Shown in pieces: positions 1 to 7,498 of a DNA stretch of 64,000 nt. How positions within the stretch are numbered: position 1 is the first letter of the stretch; each line of letters begins with the position of its first letter. The translations under genes were made by a program, and so were the position numbers. The DNA comes from Furfurilactobacillus milii (GTDB taxonomy: Bacteria; Bacillota; Bacilli; Lactobacillales; Lactobacillaceae): contig NZ_WEZQ01000017.1 in assembly GCF_009864005.1 (NCBI RefSeq), positions 143,745 through 207,744 of the forward strand, written 5' to 3'. The notes under the pieces are model-generated. The model saw only the letters and a list, made by a program, of their open reading frames with translations. It was not told where the DNA came from and searched no databases.

Positions 1-851
1 GCGATAACATTGGCAGTGATAATCAGAACCAAAGTACCGGCACCTAAGATGGAGTCACCCAAGAATGAGAAGAATGGTTGACGTTTGCCGTTTGATTCAA
101 CAGCGCCAGTTTCTTCGGCAGCTGCTTCACTTTCGCCGCCTTCGTCACCAACGTTACCGATTTTAGCAATCGTGTCTTCTTCAGGGTCAACTTCTACAGG
201 GTTCAACATGTTGGTTACGATCAAAGCGTTGATACAGTTCAAAGGAACGGCAGTCAAAACAAATTGACCAGGAACCATTTGCGTGTAAGCACCCAGAATT
301 GAAGCCGTAACACAACTCATTGACATCATTGCCAAAGTAACATCACGTTCAGCCTTCATGGTGGTCAATTGTAACTTAGAAACGGCAAGCGCTTCAGTGT
401 TACCTAAGAACATCATTTCAACGGCGAAGAATGATTCGAACTTTGGTTGACCAGTGATAAAGCTTAAACCGCGACCGATCCATTTGATGATCCATGGCAA
501 TACACCAATGTATGTCAGGATATCGAATAATGGCACAATCAACAGAATTGGTAGCAAAGCACTGGTAATGAAGTTAACTGGTGCTGGGTGGGTACCCGTA
601 GCACCAACCCAGTTAGGCAATGCGAAGTTGATCCCTTTGTAGGCAACTTGCACCAACCAGTTAAATCCATCAGCAGCACCTTTAACAACGGCACGGCCAC
701 CGGCGAAACTGGTTAATAACCAGGCAATAACTAAGTTTAAGACAACCATGATGCCAACAGAACGCCACTTAATCTTCGAACGGTTCTTGGACAGTGCCCA
801 AGCAATCGCCAAGTAGACGATAACACCAATGATGTTAACAACTAAATACAT
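1..851 (-). CDS. nupC: NupC-family concentrative nucleoside transporter, partial
   Basis: Only the N-terminal 283 codons are present; the 3' end lies beyond the left edge. The translation begins MYLVVNIIGVIVYLAIAW and continues with the hydrophobic helices and the conserved region around GQPKFESFFAVEMMFLGNTEAL, which is typical of the CNT/NupC cation-coupled nucleoside symporters in the cytoplasmic membrane. The ATG at 851 is chosen because an AAGGAC ribosome binding site sits about 7 nt upstream; the next ATG upstream runs into a stop after four codons. The gene has a long structured leader (852-1130) and a cre-like site further upstream, so catabolite control of nucleoside uptake is plausible. 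The ribonucleoside hydrolase at 56 kb would be a functional partner. Family assignment is firm from sequence character; substrate range is not known. Confidence 0.88.
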   Translation of the reverse strand, partial: MYLVVNIIGVIVYLAIAWALSKNRSKIKWRSVGIMVVLNLVIAWLLTSFAGGRAVVKGAADGFNWLVQVAYKGINFALPNWVGATGTHPAPVNFITSALLPILLIVPLFDILTYIGVLPWIIKWIGRGLSFITGQPKFESFFAVEMMFLGNTEALAVSKLQLTTMKAERDVTLAMMSMSCVTASILGAYTQMVPGQFVLTAVPLNCINALIVTNMLNPVEVDPEEDTIAKIGNVGDEGGESEAAAEETGAVESNGKRQPFFSFLGDSILGAGTLVLIITANVI

Positions 852-1120
852 AACATATGTCCTTCTTTCCAAAATGATGGTATGTTTCAGCCCAAATGCT
901 CCCATTTGAGCCACTCAGCGTTATGCATCGATTATTCGACGCACATCTCGATGTCGAAAACCTCACCCCTCCTTCAGTTGAAAAGCGGACTTTAGAATAA
1001 TTTTCACGAAATAATGGCTTGGTTGAAAACGCCTCCGCAAACGGAAAGGTACAGTCCGCCTTCCCTGACCAATTAATAGTACCGTTAATCGGGCTAGGTG
1101 TAAACATTGATTCCTCCAGT
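852..1120 (-). promoter_or_regulatory. structured 5' leader of nupC
   Basis: The transcript upstream of nupC can form several helices. The arms 1053-1059 and 985-991 are perfectly complementary (GCGGACT/AGTCCGC). Between them a TCCG/CGGA hairpin lies at 1034-1045. Just before the gene a 9-bp hairpin at 890-911 presents GGAG in its loop. A GGAGG followed by an ATG at 1107 could start a 90-codon reading frame that ends at 835, inside nupC; its composition does not look like a protein and it may be chance or a translated leader. No known riboswitch consensus (purine, preQ1, T-box) was recognised. Confidence 0.5.
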
Positions 1121-1169
1121 GAAGCTTCTTTTTAATTTTTAGAGCGGTTACGTGAATATTGAAAACGAA

Positions 1170-1183
1170 TGAAAACGTTTACT
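1170..1183. promoter_or_regulatory. cre-like catabolite repression site
   Basis: The 14-mer TGAAAACGTTTACT matches the CcpA operator consensus TGWAANCGNTNWCA at every position but the last. It lies about 60 bp upstream of the leader's GGAGG and fits control of nupC by carbon status. Consensus match only; no binding evidence. Confidence 0.55.
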
Positions 1184-1372
1184 GAAAGCAATTTCCGAAC
1201 GGAACGCCATTTTTATGATTTTAATTATTTTCTAACTTAGTACAACGTTTCACCTATTGATATGCCGGCTTTATTGGCATTCTATTCTTAGCCAAGAATC
1301 AGCTGCGCCTAATGTTTTTGAAAACAACCGGATGTCGCAACATTATTCGGAATTTCCAATACTGAAAATGAG

Positions 1373-1416
1373 AGAAGAAAAAAAGGACCTGCCACATGAT
1401 GACAGGCCCCTTTGGG
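1373..1416 (-). terminator. intrinsic terminator of a minus-strand transcript
   Basis: On the minus strand a GG-CCTG/CAGG-CC stem is followed by a run of eight T. It lies downstream of the gene-free stretch 1440-1740 and so implies that a minus-strand RNA from that stretch ends here, before the nupC promoter. Confidence 0.65.
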
Positions 1417-1419
1417 TGG

Positions 1420-1740
1420 GAAAACGTTTTTTTGGTCTAGCGAAGGTGTAAGCAACACCCTGTTATGGTCGATCATTTTATTGTGGCAATGGTCTCACTT
1501 TCCTTCTACGCTGTGAATATCGAACACAAAGTCCGCTCCTAAGCGATTTCACTTCATTTTCTGACACGTTGTAAAAGTTGAACTTAACTTGACTGCGACG
1601 ATCAAACACCCAAGTACCACTAGACCTCAACCGTTTTCTTGAGAGTAGTTTACGACCTGCTTTCCTTTTACACCGCGAAAAGCCCTCGAAATAGCTTGAT
1701 AGTGGGCAAAGTTCTCCACCAAGTTTTATCAATTGACTAA
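1420..1740 (-). ncRNA. possible non-coding transcript, unidentified
   Basis: This 320-bp stretch contains no convincing gene. The only minus-strand frame (1478-1732) begins with TTG, has no ribosome binding site and gives a basic, low-quality protein. The region ends in a minus-strand intrinsic terminator (1373-1416) and contains short hairpins such as GGTGT/ACACC. It shows none of the signature motifs of RNase P, tmRNA, SRP RNA or a T-box. I infer an uncharacterised small RNA, but a decayed gene cannot be excluded. Confidence 0.3.
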
Positions 1741-1760
1741 CATGCCAGATCGCGTTAGTC
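1735..1760. repeat. 7-bp inverted repeat between divergent transcripts
   Basis: GACTAAC at 1735-1741 is repeated in inverted form as GTTAGTC at 1754-1760 with 12 nt between. It lies between the putative minus-strand RNA and the plus-strand leader and could be an operator or a hairpin. Confidence 0.35.
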
Positions 1761-1765
1761 TATTA

Positions 1766-1922
1766 TCATTAAATGAAAGGGGGTGATGTCTTTTGACCAT
1801 TGGAAATAATCTTAAGGCATCAGCCCACGATGAGAGTGTCGCACGCTTCTAGCGTAAAACAGTCTTGATCCGGACTGATGCAGTAAGAAAGGCCCTGGGA
1901 AATTTTCTCCCGGGGCTTTTTG
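1766..1922 (+). ncRNA. structured leader or small RNA with tiny ORF and terminator
   Basis: A strong AAAGGGGG ribosome binding site at about 1777-1784 precedes two overlapping tiny frames: an ATG frame of 7 codons (1786-1809) and a TTG frame of 19 codons (1793-1852, beginning MTIGNNLKAS). Downstream the RNA folds: GCATCAG (1817-1823) pairs with CTGATGC (1875-1881), enclosing an ACGCT/AGCGT hairpin and an AGTC/GACT hairpin. A perfect terminator follows at 1892-1920 (GCCC-GGGA stem and T run). The arrangement suggests an attenuator ahead of the LysR gene or an independent small RNA. Confidence 0.5.
1892..1922 (+). terminator. intrinsic terminator before the LysR gene
   Basis: The stem GCCC-T-GGGA pairs with TCCC-G-GGGC around an AATTTTC loop and is followed by TTTTTG. 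It closes the structured plus-strand RNA that starts near 1766. Confidence 0.75.
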
Positions 1923-1977
1923 TTTGCGCTGCTTCCTGCTACACTCAACATAATTCATTCAAACGAGGTTACGTTCA

Positions 1978-2879
1978 TGGCCACTTCATCCTTTGCCTAT
2001 CAGGTGTTTGCCACCGTGGTCGATAAGCATACATTCATTGCTGCCGCCGAAACACTTAACATCACACCAAGTGCAGTCAGCCATTCAATCAGTCAGTTGG
2101 AAACGCAACTTGGCTTTCCACTGTTTATTCGTAGTCGCACAGGGGTTACGCTCACTGCTGATGGGAATACCGTCTATCCAATCATTCAAGACATTCTCAA
2201 TTCTGAACAACGGTTAGCACAAGAAGCGGCCAACATTAACGGATTGACACACGGGACAATCCGGATTGGTGCGTTCTCATCTGTACTGCTTAATTGGCTG
2301 CCCAGCATCATTCGCGAGTTTCGCCAACAATATCCAGATATCAACATCACCGTTTATCAAGGAAACTTTAACGATATTGCAGAGCGCGTGCGTTTGGGAA
2401 CCTTGGACATGGGTTTTTCGGCGCTGCCACTCGACGAGAACATCGTGATTCATCCCCTCATCAAGGACGAAGTGTACTGTTTGACGCCAACGGACTTTGT
2501 GCCTAAAAATGGCCACGTCATGACCAGCGCTGATGTAGCGGATAAAACGTTTATCCTTCAACACTCTGACTACGATCGCGATACTAAGTTGACGCTGGAC
2601 CGATACAACGTCACACCCAATTCACTAAGCTACTCCATCGATGACGCCTCAATCATTTCAATGGTGGAGGCGGGCCTAGGGTTTGGTGTTTTGCCCGATT
2701 TGGCGCTCAAACGAATTTCTGGGAACATTAATATCTATCCATTTGATGAACCACATTATCGAACCTTATGTCTGGCCGTGAACAAATCACTTGCACAAGC
2801 GCCCACCACTACACGGCTAACACGAATCATTCGAGAAAATCTAAGCCGCGAGTACGGTGATAAATTATTGTGGCAATAA
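1978..2879 (+). CDS. LysR-family transcriptional regulator
   Basis: A 300-residue protein with an N-terminal winged helix-turn-helix (about residues 5-62, including ETLNITPSAVSHSISQLE and FIRSRTGVTLT) and a C-terminal LysR substrate-binding domain beginning near GTIRIGAFSSV. Length and layout are normal for the family. The start at 1978 is preferred over the longer frame from 1920, because 1920 lies inside the terminator and a GAGG motif sits about 9 nt before 1978. There is no divergently transcribed partner; the nearest upstream element is the structured leader, so its target and effector cannot be inferred from context. Confidence 0.9.
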
Positions 2880-2883
2880 GCAT

Positions 2884-2924
2884 AAAAAAGTATCCTCATC
2901 ACGGTATGAAGGGGATACTTTTTT
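2884..2924. terminator. bidirectional terminator
   Basis: AAAAAGTATCC and GGATACTTTTTT form a long A/T-flanked stem between the convergent LysR gene and the HigA-like antitoxin gene, so it can serve both. Confidence 0.85.
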
Positions 2925-2941
2925 ATTTGAAACAGGTTCAA

Positions 2942-3223
2942 CTAAACGAGTCTAATTTCCAATTCTTTTCCAACACTCTGTGCAATTTTTTGAAGTGTCG
3001 ACAATTTTAAATCCAAATTGCCATTTTCGATTCTAACAATTGTAGATTGCGCTGTCCCAGACACTTGTGCCAATTCACGTTGAGAAATCCCCATTTCTTC
3101 TCGTAAGTTTTTAACAGCCAACGCGGCAACAATTTCTCGATCAGCCTTATCATACTCACGCTTGAATTCGGGATCTTTTAGCTGACCAGCAACATACTCA
3201 TCTAAATCATAACTTTTCTTCAT
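2942..3223 (-). CDS. higA: XRE-family antitoxin, HigA-like
   Basis: A 93-residue protein starting MKKSYDLDEY. Residues about 35-90 form a Cro/CI helix-turn-helix (REEMGISQRELAQVSGTAQSTIVRIENG), typical of antitoxins that bind both their toxin and their own promoter. The ATG at 3223 has a GGAGG 8 nt upstream; a longer frame to 3394 only overlaps the toxin gene in another frame. The toxin's stop codon overlaps this start by 17 bp, so the two are translationally coupled with the toxin first, as in HigBA modules. Confidence 0.85.
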   Translation of the reverse strand: MKKSYDLDEYVAGQLKDPEFKREYDKADREIVAALAVKNLREEMGISQRELAQVSGTAQSTIVRIENGNLDLKLSTLQKIAQSVGKELEIRLV

Positions 3224-3563
3224 TTCTGTGCCTCCGAATCTTCCCATCCCGAATTGACTTGGCATGATCAATCTCACGCTGTGGTGTTTTATCTGTCTTT
3301 TTTGTAAATCCGTGAGTAATAAAATAGTTAGACTCCTCAAGGTGAAAATATATACCTCGCTGAATATTATTGCCCTGAATTGACCGAATTTCATACAGAT
3401 TAGTCTTTAATTTTTTTACATAACGTTGACGAATGGCAATTTGCAATCCCAATCGTGATATAGCCTGAATGGTTCTAACCATTTTAGCTCGATCCTTTTT
3501 GGGAAGATTGTCCAAAAAGCTTTTAAATTCATGGCCGAATTTAAAGTATAGTTTATCATTCAT
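3207..3563 (-). CDS. higB: RelE/HigB-type toxin, phage Gp49-like family
   Basis: A basic 118-residue protein with the pattern of RelE-fold mRNA interferases (LPKKDRAKMVRTIQAI, YVKKLKTNLYEIR, then GIYFHLEESNYFITHGFTKKTDKTP). The LYEIR and FxxTHGFxKKT segments are characteristic of the Gp49/HigB branch, which cleaves mRNA in the ribosome. It precedes the antitoxin gene and overlaps it. No ribosome binding site precedes the ATG; a TATCAT -10 box ends about 12 nt upstream, so the mRNA may be nearly leaderless. A 10-bp operator palindrome covers the promoter. Confidence 0.82.
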   Translation of the reverse strand: MNDKLYFKFGHEFKSFLDNLPKKDRAKMVRTIQAISRLGLQIAIRQRYVKKLKTNLYEIRSIQGNNIQRGIYFHLEESNYFITHGFTKKTDKTPQREIDHAKSIRDGKIRRHRNEEKL

Positions 3564-3567
3564 TTAC

Positions 3568-3591
3568 AATGATAGCACACATGCTATCATT
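3568..3591. promoter_or_regulatory. palindromic operator of the HigBA promoter
   Basis: AATGATAGCA and TGCTATCATT form a perfect 10-bp inverted repeat with a 4-nt spacer directly upstream of the toxin gene and overlapping its probable -10 box. This is the expected position for antitoxin autorepression. Confidence 0.75.
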
Positions 3592-3746
3592 AGACACCAC
3601 CTTACGTTGTTAATTGATCATTCGATTTTCCCAATTCTTATTAGTTTTAAATCTATGATCATTATCAACATACGTAATTCAAATGGCTTTTGTTCTTTTA
3701 AAGGCTAGTCTATTTAGAACCATAAATTTTTTTAGTATCCGTTGCC

Positions 3747-4763
3747 CTAAGCGCCCTGTCTCATCAACAAATCAACCAATTCATTTTTGGTAACTTTCCC
3801 GAAGTATTTTGAGACATCCATGCTGTCGAAGACTTGTTTCACCGCGTTTAACTCGTACTTAGTCCCAATCAGACGGTTTTCAACATCTTTAATATCTGCC
3901 TGGCCAAAGAAGTCGCCAGTAATCTGAATATCCTTGATGTGACCCTCATCTACGTTCAGCGAGAATTCCACCGTTCCTGCCGCAAAGTGCTCACGTCGTT
4001 TAACATTAAACGCTGGTGACTTGCCATAAATCCAGTCCCAGTTCTTAAAGTAACGTTGTTCCAAATCGTGAACACCGGCCAATGCCTCATCATCTATTAC
4101 ATACGCATTTGCATCTTCAATGTTTGTAATGTTTAAAATTTTCTTTGCTAATGCATCCCTGAATTCTTCAATGGTCAGGTTTTGATAGGCTGGCGCAAAG
4201 TGTGGTTTCAGATTGGTAACGCGACTACGAACCGATTTAATACCCTTCGATGCAATCTTATCAGCTGGCACGTTTAAAGCCTTAGTTAGCACAGATTGAT
4301 CGACGTCATACATCAAGGTACCATGCGAAAACATCCGTTCCTTCTCAACGTGCATCGCATTACCAGAAAACTTCTTGCCGTCGATTGTAAGATCGTTACG
4401 ACCAGTCATTGCAGCGCCCGTCGCACCCATCTCGTGCAACGCTTTAATGACAGGATCCGTAAACCGTTTGAAATTGCCCACTGCATCCCCGTCATCCTTA
4501 GTAATAAAGCTGAAACTAACATTTCCAAGATCGTCATAAACAGCACCGCCACCAGAAGTTCGACGTGTCAAAATAATATGGTGTTGGTCAACGTAATCTT
4601 GATTGATTTCTTCAAGCACGTTTTGGTATCGACCGACAATAATACATGGAGAATTAATGTAGAAATATAAAATTGGTTCATCTAAATTAGCGTGCTCCAT
4701 TAAATATGTTTCAATCGCCAAATTTTCTCGAATGTCCGTGCTTGGACTAGCTAAATAACGCAT
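3747..4763 (-). CDS. lplA: lipoate--protein ligase
   Basis: A 338-residue enzyme that activates free lipoate with ATP and attaches it to lysine of E2/GcvH-type acceptor domains in the cytoplasm. The biotin/lipoyl ligase fold is shown by RRTSGGGAVYDDLGNVSFSF (about residues 67-86), the catalytic lysine in DGKKFSGNAM and a C-terminal accessory domain ending near VTKNELVDLL. Length matches bacterial LplA with its C-terminal domain. The start has GAGGTGATAAC directly before the ATG. It is a single-gene unit; no acceptor protein gene is nearby. Confidence 0.93.
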   Translation of the reverse strand: MRYLASPSTDIRENLAIETYLMEHANLDEPILYFYINSPCIIVGRYQNVLEEINQDYVDQHHIILTRRTSGGGAVYDDLGNVSFSFITKDDGDAVGNFKRFTDPVIKALHEMGATGAAMTGRNDLTIDGKKFSGNAMHVEKERMFSHGTLMYDVDQSVLTKALNVPADKIASKGIKSVRSRVTNLKPHFAPAYQNLTIEEFRDALAKKILNITNIEDANAYVIDDEALAGVHDLEQRYFKNWDWIYGKSPAFNVKRREHFAAGTVEFSLNVDEGHIKDIQITGDFFGQADIKDVENRLIGTKYELNAVKQVFDSMDVSKYFGKVTKNELVDLLMRQGA

Positions 4764-4905
4764 GTTATCACCTCAAAGTTTATTGTACGGCGTTTCAAGG
4801 GAAATGATAGCGATTTCATCAAAAAATAGTAACTTTTAGTAAGTTCAAATCCATCGCCTAGTCACTTCCAAAACGCGCTCCACACCCTAGCGACTTGGAC
4901 ACACC

Positions 4906-4950
4906 AAAAAATCCTCATATGGACAAAATTTCGTCCACACGAGGATTTTT
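4906..4950. terminator. bidirectional terminator
   Basis: An A-flanked stem AAAAATCCTC/GAGGATTTTT with an inner GGAC/GTCC pair lies 40 bp past the stop of the ABC exporter gene and terminates it on the minus strand. Confidence 0.85.
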
Positions 4951-4990
4951 CAATTGTTGTTCAAATTCTAAACGGAGAATGTCATGCTCA

Positions 4991-6910
4991 CTATTCCACC
5001 GCCAACGATTCAATTGGATCCAGTTTAGCAGCCTGATGTGATGGTGCTAGAGCTGCTAATAAACTGATGATGATGCTTGCCAGTAATCCGAAGATAATGT
5101 AGCCAGGTGTCATCTGAATGATGCTGTAGTGAATCAGACCATTAATACCGTGGTTGATCAATAATTGAACAACCCAAGCCAGCACAATTCCTAAGATGGC
5201 ACTGAACAAACCGATGAAGAATGCCTCGGAAACAAACAGGTTACGAATGTCTCGACGACGAACACCGAGGGCCCGTAAAACACCGATTTCTTTAGTTCGT
5301 TCGGACACACTGATGTACAGAACCACAATGATCATGATTGCTGAAACTAGCAGTGAAATGGCCGCAATCCCAGCTAATACATAGAATGCCAGCGAAATGT
5401 ACGTGTTCAACGTATCAAGAATAGACCCGACACCAGTAATTGCGTACGCTGCCTTACCATTTGTCTTTAAGGATTTGATCTTATTCTGAACAGTCTTGGT
5501 TGTTTGCACGTCCTTGGTTGAAACAGCGACAAAATTAGCACGTAATTTAGCACCTTTGGCAGCATACATCGACTTTAAGGTGTCAAACGACATTGCGTCA
5601 GTACCAGAGTTGATAATCCCTGAAACTTTGAGCTTTTGGGTCATCGCCACGGGCTGATTGTTATCATCCATCGCAGTCACACTCAATGTCACTGTCTTAC
5701 CTACTAGCGACTTGTAATCTTTGCTGATCTTCTTCGCATTCCGTTTGGTCAGTAAGATTTCCTTATCACCGGGTTTGGAACCGGTCTTGATGTCACTTTC
5801 TTTTTCAGTCTTATTCCAAGTTTGGAATTGCTGAATTTGCTGCGTCTTGCCATTGTAATCGACCTGGACACCGTTTGGAACGTAGGTGCCAAGAACAGCT
5901 TCCTTTACACCTTTGACCTTCGCCAAACGGTCACGGTCAGACGGTTTCATCTCAACTGCTTCCGCCGTCTGTTTGTCAGTCTTTTGCGCGACTTGAATGG
6001 TTGTCGGATTAATTTGGTCCATGATTTGGTTATTCATGTACCCCTTAACCCCGTTACCAAGCGCAAGCATCAAGATAACACTGAAAATCCCGATGGAACC
6101 GCCAAACACAATAAGTAAGTTACGCTTCGTGTTGTACCGCATATGTTGCAAACTCATTTTCAACGTTGAACGGAAACTCAGGTGCTTTGTCTTCGTTGAC
6201 AACTGTCTGCCTTCGATTGGGAAAGGATCTTTCAACTCACGATCTTCATTAATCTTCCCATCTTCCATGTGAACGATTCGCGTCCCATGGTTGGCCACAT
6301 CCTGACTATGCGTGACACAGATGACCAACTTGCCACTTTCAGCAATGCCATCCATCAACTCGAGAATTTCTTTGGTGTTCTGAGAATCCAACGCACCAGT
6401 TGGTTCATCGGCAATGATAACGTCCGGGTCTGAGGCCAACGCACGCGCGATCGCCACACGCTGCTTCTGTCCACCAGAAATCTGGTTAGGATACTTATGA
6501 ATGTGATCTTCCAGGCCAACTTGCTTCAATAAGCTAGTGGCACGTTCCACTTGTTCGTGATGAGTCATGTTGGTCATTTCCAAACTGACCATAACGTTGT
6601 CCAGCAGCGTTAAGTGGCTAATCAGATTGAAACTTTGGAAAATGAATCCAATTGTTTGCCGGCGGTACGCATCCATTGCTTGTTCCTTCGCGGAATGCAT
6701 GGACTTGCCGTTTAGTAACACATCACCCTCGTAGTTGTGATCAAGACCACCGATAATATTCATCAACGTGGATTTCCCACCACCAGATTCACCTAGGATG
6801 GAAACAAACTCTCCCCGTTCAAACTTAAGACTAATTCCCTTTAAAACCGGAAACGGTTCTTTATTCACGTAGTACGATTTGTGAATGTCCTTCAACTCTA
6901 GAAAGCTCAT
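4991..6910 (-). CDS. MacB-type ABC exporter, fused ATPase and permease
   Basis: One 639-residue chain. Residues about 1-230 are the ATPase: Walker [10 protein letters not shown], signature [16 protein letters not shown], Walker [13 protein letters not shown] and the switch histidine in CVTHSQ. After a first membrane helix near residue 270 comes an extracytoplasmic MacB-PCD-like domain, then three C-terminal helices of the FtsX/MacB fold ending with DPIESLAVE. Such type VII ABC proteins export peptides or toxins or act mechanically at the envelope. The ATG at 6910 is chosen over the adjoining TTG because GAGGG lies 8 nt upstream. No two-component system or partner permease is adjacent. A 14-bp inverted repeat lies about 60 bp upstream. 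Confidence 0.9.
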   Translation of the reverse strand: MSFLELKDIHKSYYVNKEPFPVLKGISLKFERGEFVSILGESGGGKSTLMNIIGGLDHNYEGDVLLNGKSMHSAKEQAMDAYRRQTIGFIFQSFNLISHLTLLDNVMVSLEMTNMTHHEQVERATSLLKQVGLEDHIHKYPNQISGGQKQRVAIARALASDPDVIIADEPTGALDSQNTKEILELMDGIAESGKLVICVTHSQDVANHGTRIVHMEDGKINEDRELKDPFPIEGRQLSTKTKHLSFRSTLKMSLQHMRYNTKRNLLIVFGGSIGIFSVILMLALGNGVKGYMNNQIMDQINPTTIQVAQKTDKQTAEAVEMKPSDRDRLAKVKGVKEAVLGTYVPNGVQVDYNGKTQQIQQFQTWNKTEKESDIKTGSKPGDKEILLTKRNAKKISKDYKSLVGKTVTLSVTAMDDNNQPVAMTQKLKVSGIINSGTDAMSFDTLKSMYAAKGAKLRANFVAVSTKDVQTTKTVQNKIKSLKTNGKAAYAITGVGSILDTLNTYISLAFYVLAGIAAISLLVSAIMIIVVLYISVSERTKEIGVLRALGVRRRDIRNLFVSEAFFIGLFSAILGIVLAWVVQLLINHGINGLIHYSIIQMTPGYIIFGLLASIIISLLAALAPSHQAAKLDPIESLAVE

Positions 6911-6970
6911 CAAATTGCCCTCGTTTTCAAAATTTTATGGTTAATTCAAATTGGTCTTAACAGTAGCAAA

Positions 6971-7005
6971 TTCACCCCCGTTATACAAATGATAACGGGG
7001 GTGAA
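6971..7005. promoter_or_regulatory. 14-bp perfect inverted repeat upstream of the ABC exporter
   Basis: TTCACCCCCGTTAT (6971-6984) and its exact inverted copy (6992-7005) flank a 7-nt loop. No T run follows on either strand, so it is not a usual terminator. It may be an operator for a repressor or a leader hairpin of the exporter mRNA. Confidence 0.5.
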
Positions 7006-7058
7006 CTTGTAGTCGTAATGGATTCTTAAGAAAATGTTTCCTATGGAAAGAAATCAAA

Positions 7059-7410
7059 TTAAGCCGTTGCTACAGGTGCGACATACTGTGGTCGCCCGAC
7101 AGCTGTGCTATCCAGGACAGCTGGTAATTCGGAGGCCAAAATTACACCAAGCGCATCTTGTTTTTGTAAAGCTTGATCTTTTATCTCATACCAGAGAACA
7201 CGCTTCTGATCATCAGAATGCATTAAGCCTAACATATGACCCATTTCATTAACTGCATCCGAAATCAGTTCAGCTTTGGTTCATGCACTCGTGTCACTCA
7301 TCTTTTCATTCACATAACTAAGCGTGTCAAACTATAATTTCGGCAAACGTATATTATATGTGTATACGACACGTTTGGATTCAGTCTGGAGACATATAAC
7401 TAGCTTCATA
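7059..7410 (-). pseudogene. remnant of a matrixin-like zinc metalloprotease
   Basis: The minus-strand frame reads through TKAELISDAVNEMGHMLGL and MHSDD, clearly related to the metzincin active site HExGHxxGLxH, but the first histidine is replaced by asparagine. Two in-frame stops (a TGA where tryptophan is expected, seven codons before TKAEL, and a TAG further upstream) interrupt the continuing similarity-like frame (TYNIRLPKL, FDTLSYVNEKMSD). No intact start or signal peptide remains. I infer a decayed secreted protease; the frame-continuity argument is mine and not checked against a database. Confidence 0.6.
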
Positions 7411-7420
7411 GTTAATAAAC

Positions 7421-7458
7421 AAAAAAAGGGACCGACTTTTTAGTCGGTCTCTTTTCTT
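7421..7458. terminator. bidirectional terminator after the adhesin gene
   Basis: GGGACCGACT and AGTCGGTCTC with a short loop, flanked by A7 and TTTTC, 40 bp past the adhesin stop codon. Confidence 0.85.
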
Positions 7459-7498
7459 CGTGATCAAATCAGGTTACAACACCACGATCATTAAAAGT

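Noticed and set aside
835..1107. 90-codon frame in the nupC leader as a protein gene
   Set aside because: It has a GGAGG, but the translation coincides with RNA stems and overlaps the nupC start; kept as part of a possible regulatory leader only.
1257..1451. 64-codon plus-strand frame
   Set aside because: It crosses the minus-strand terminator hairpin and has no ribosome binding site or protein-like composition.
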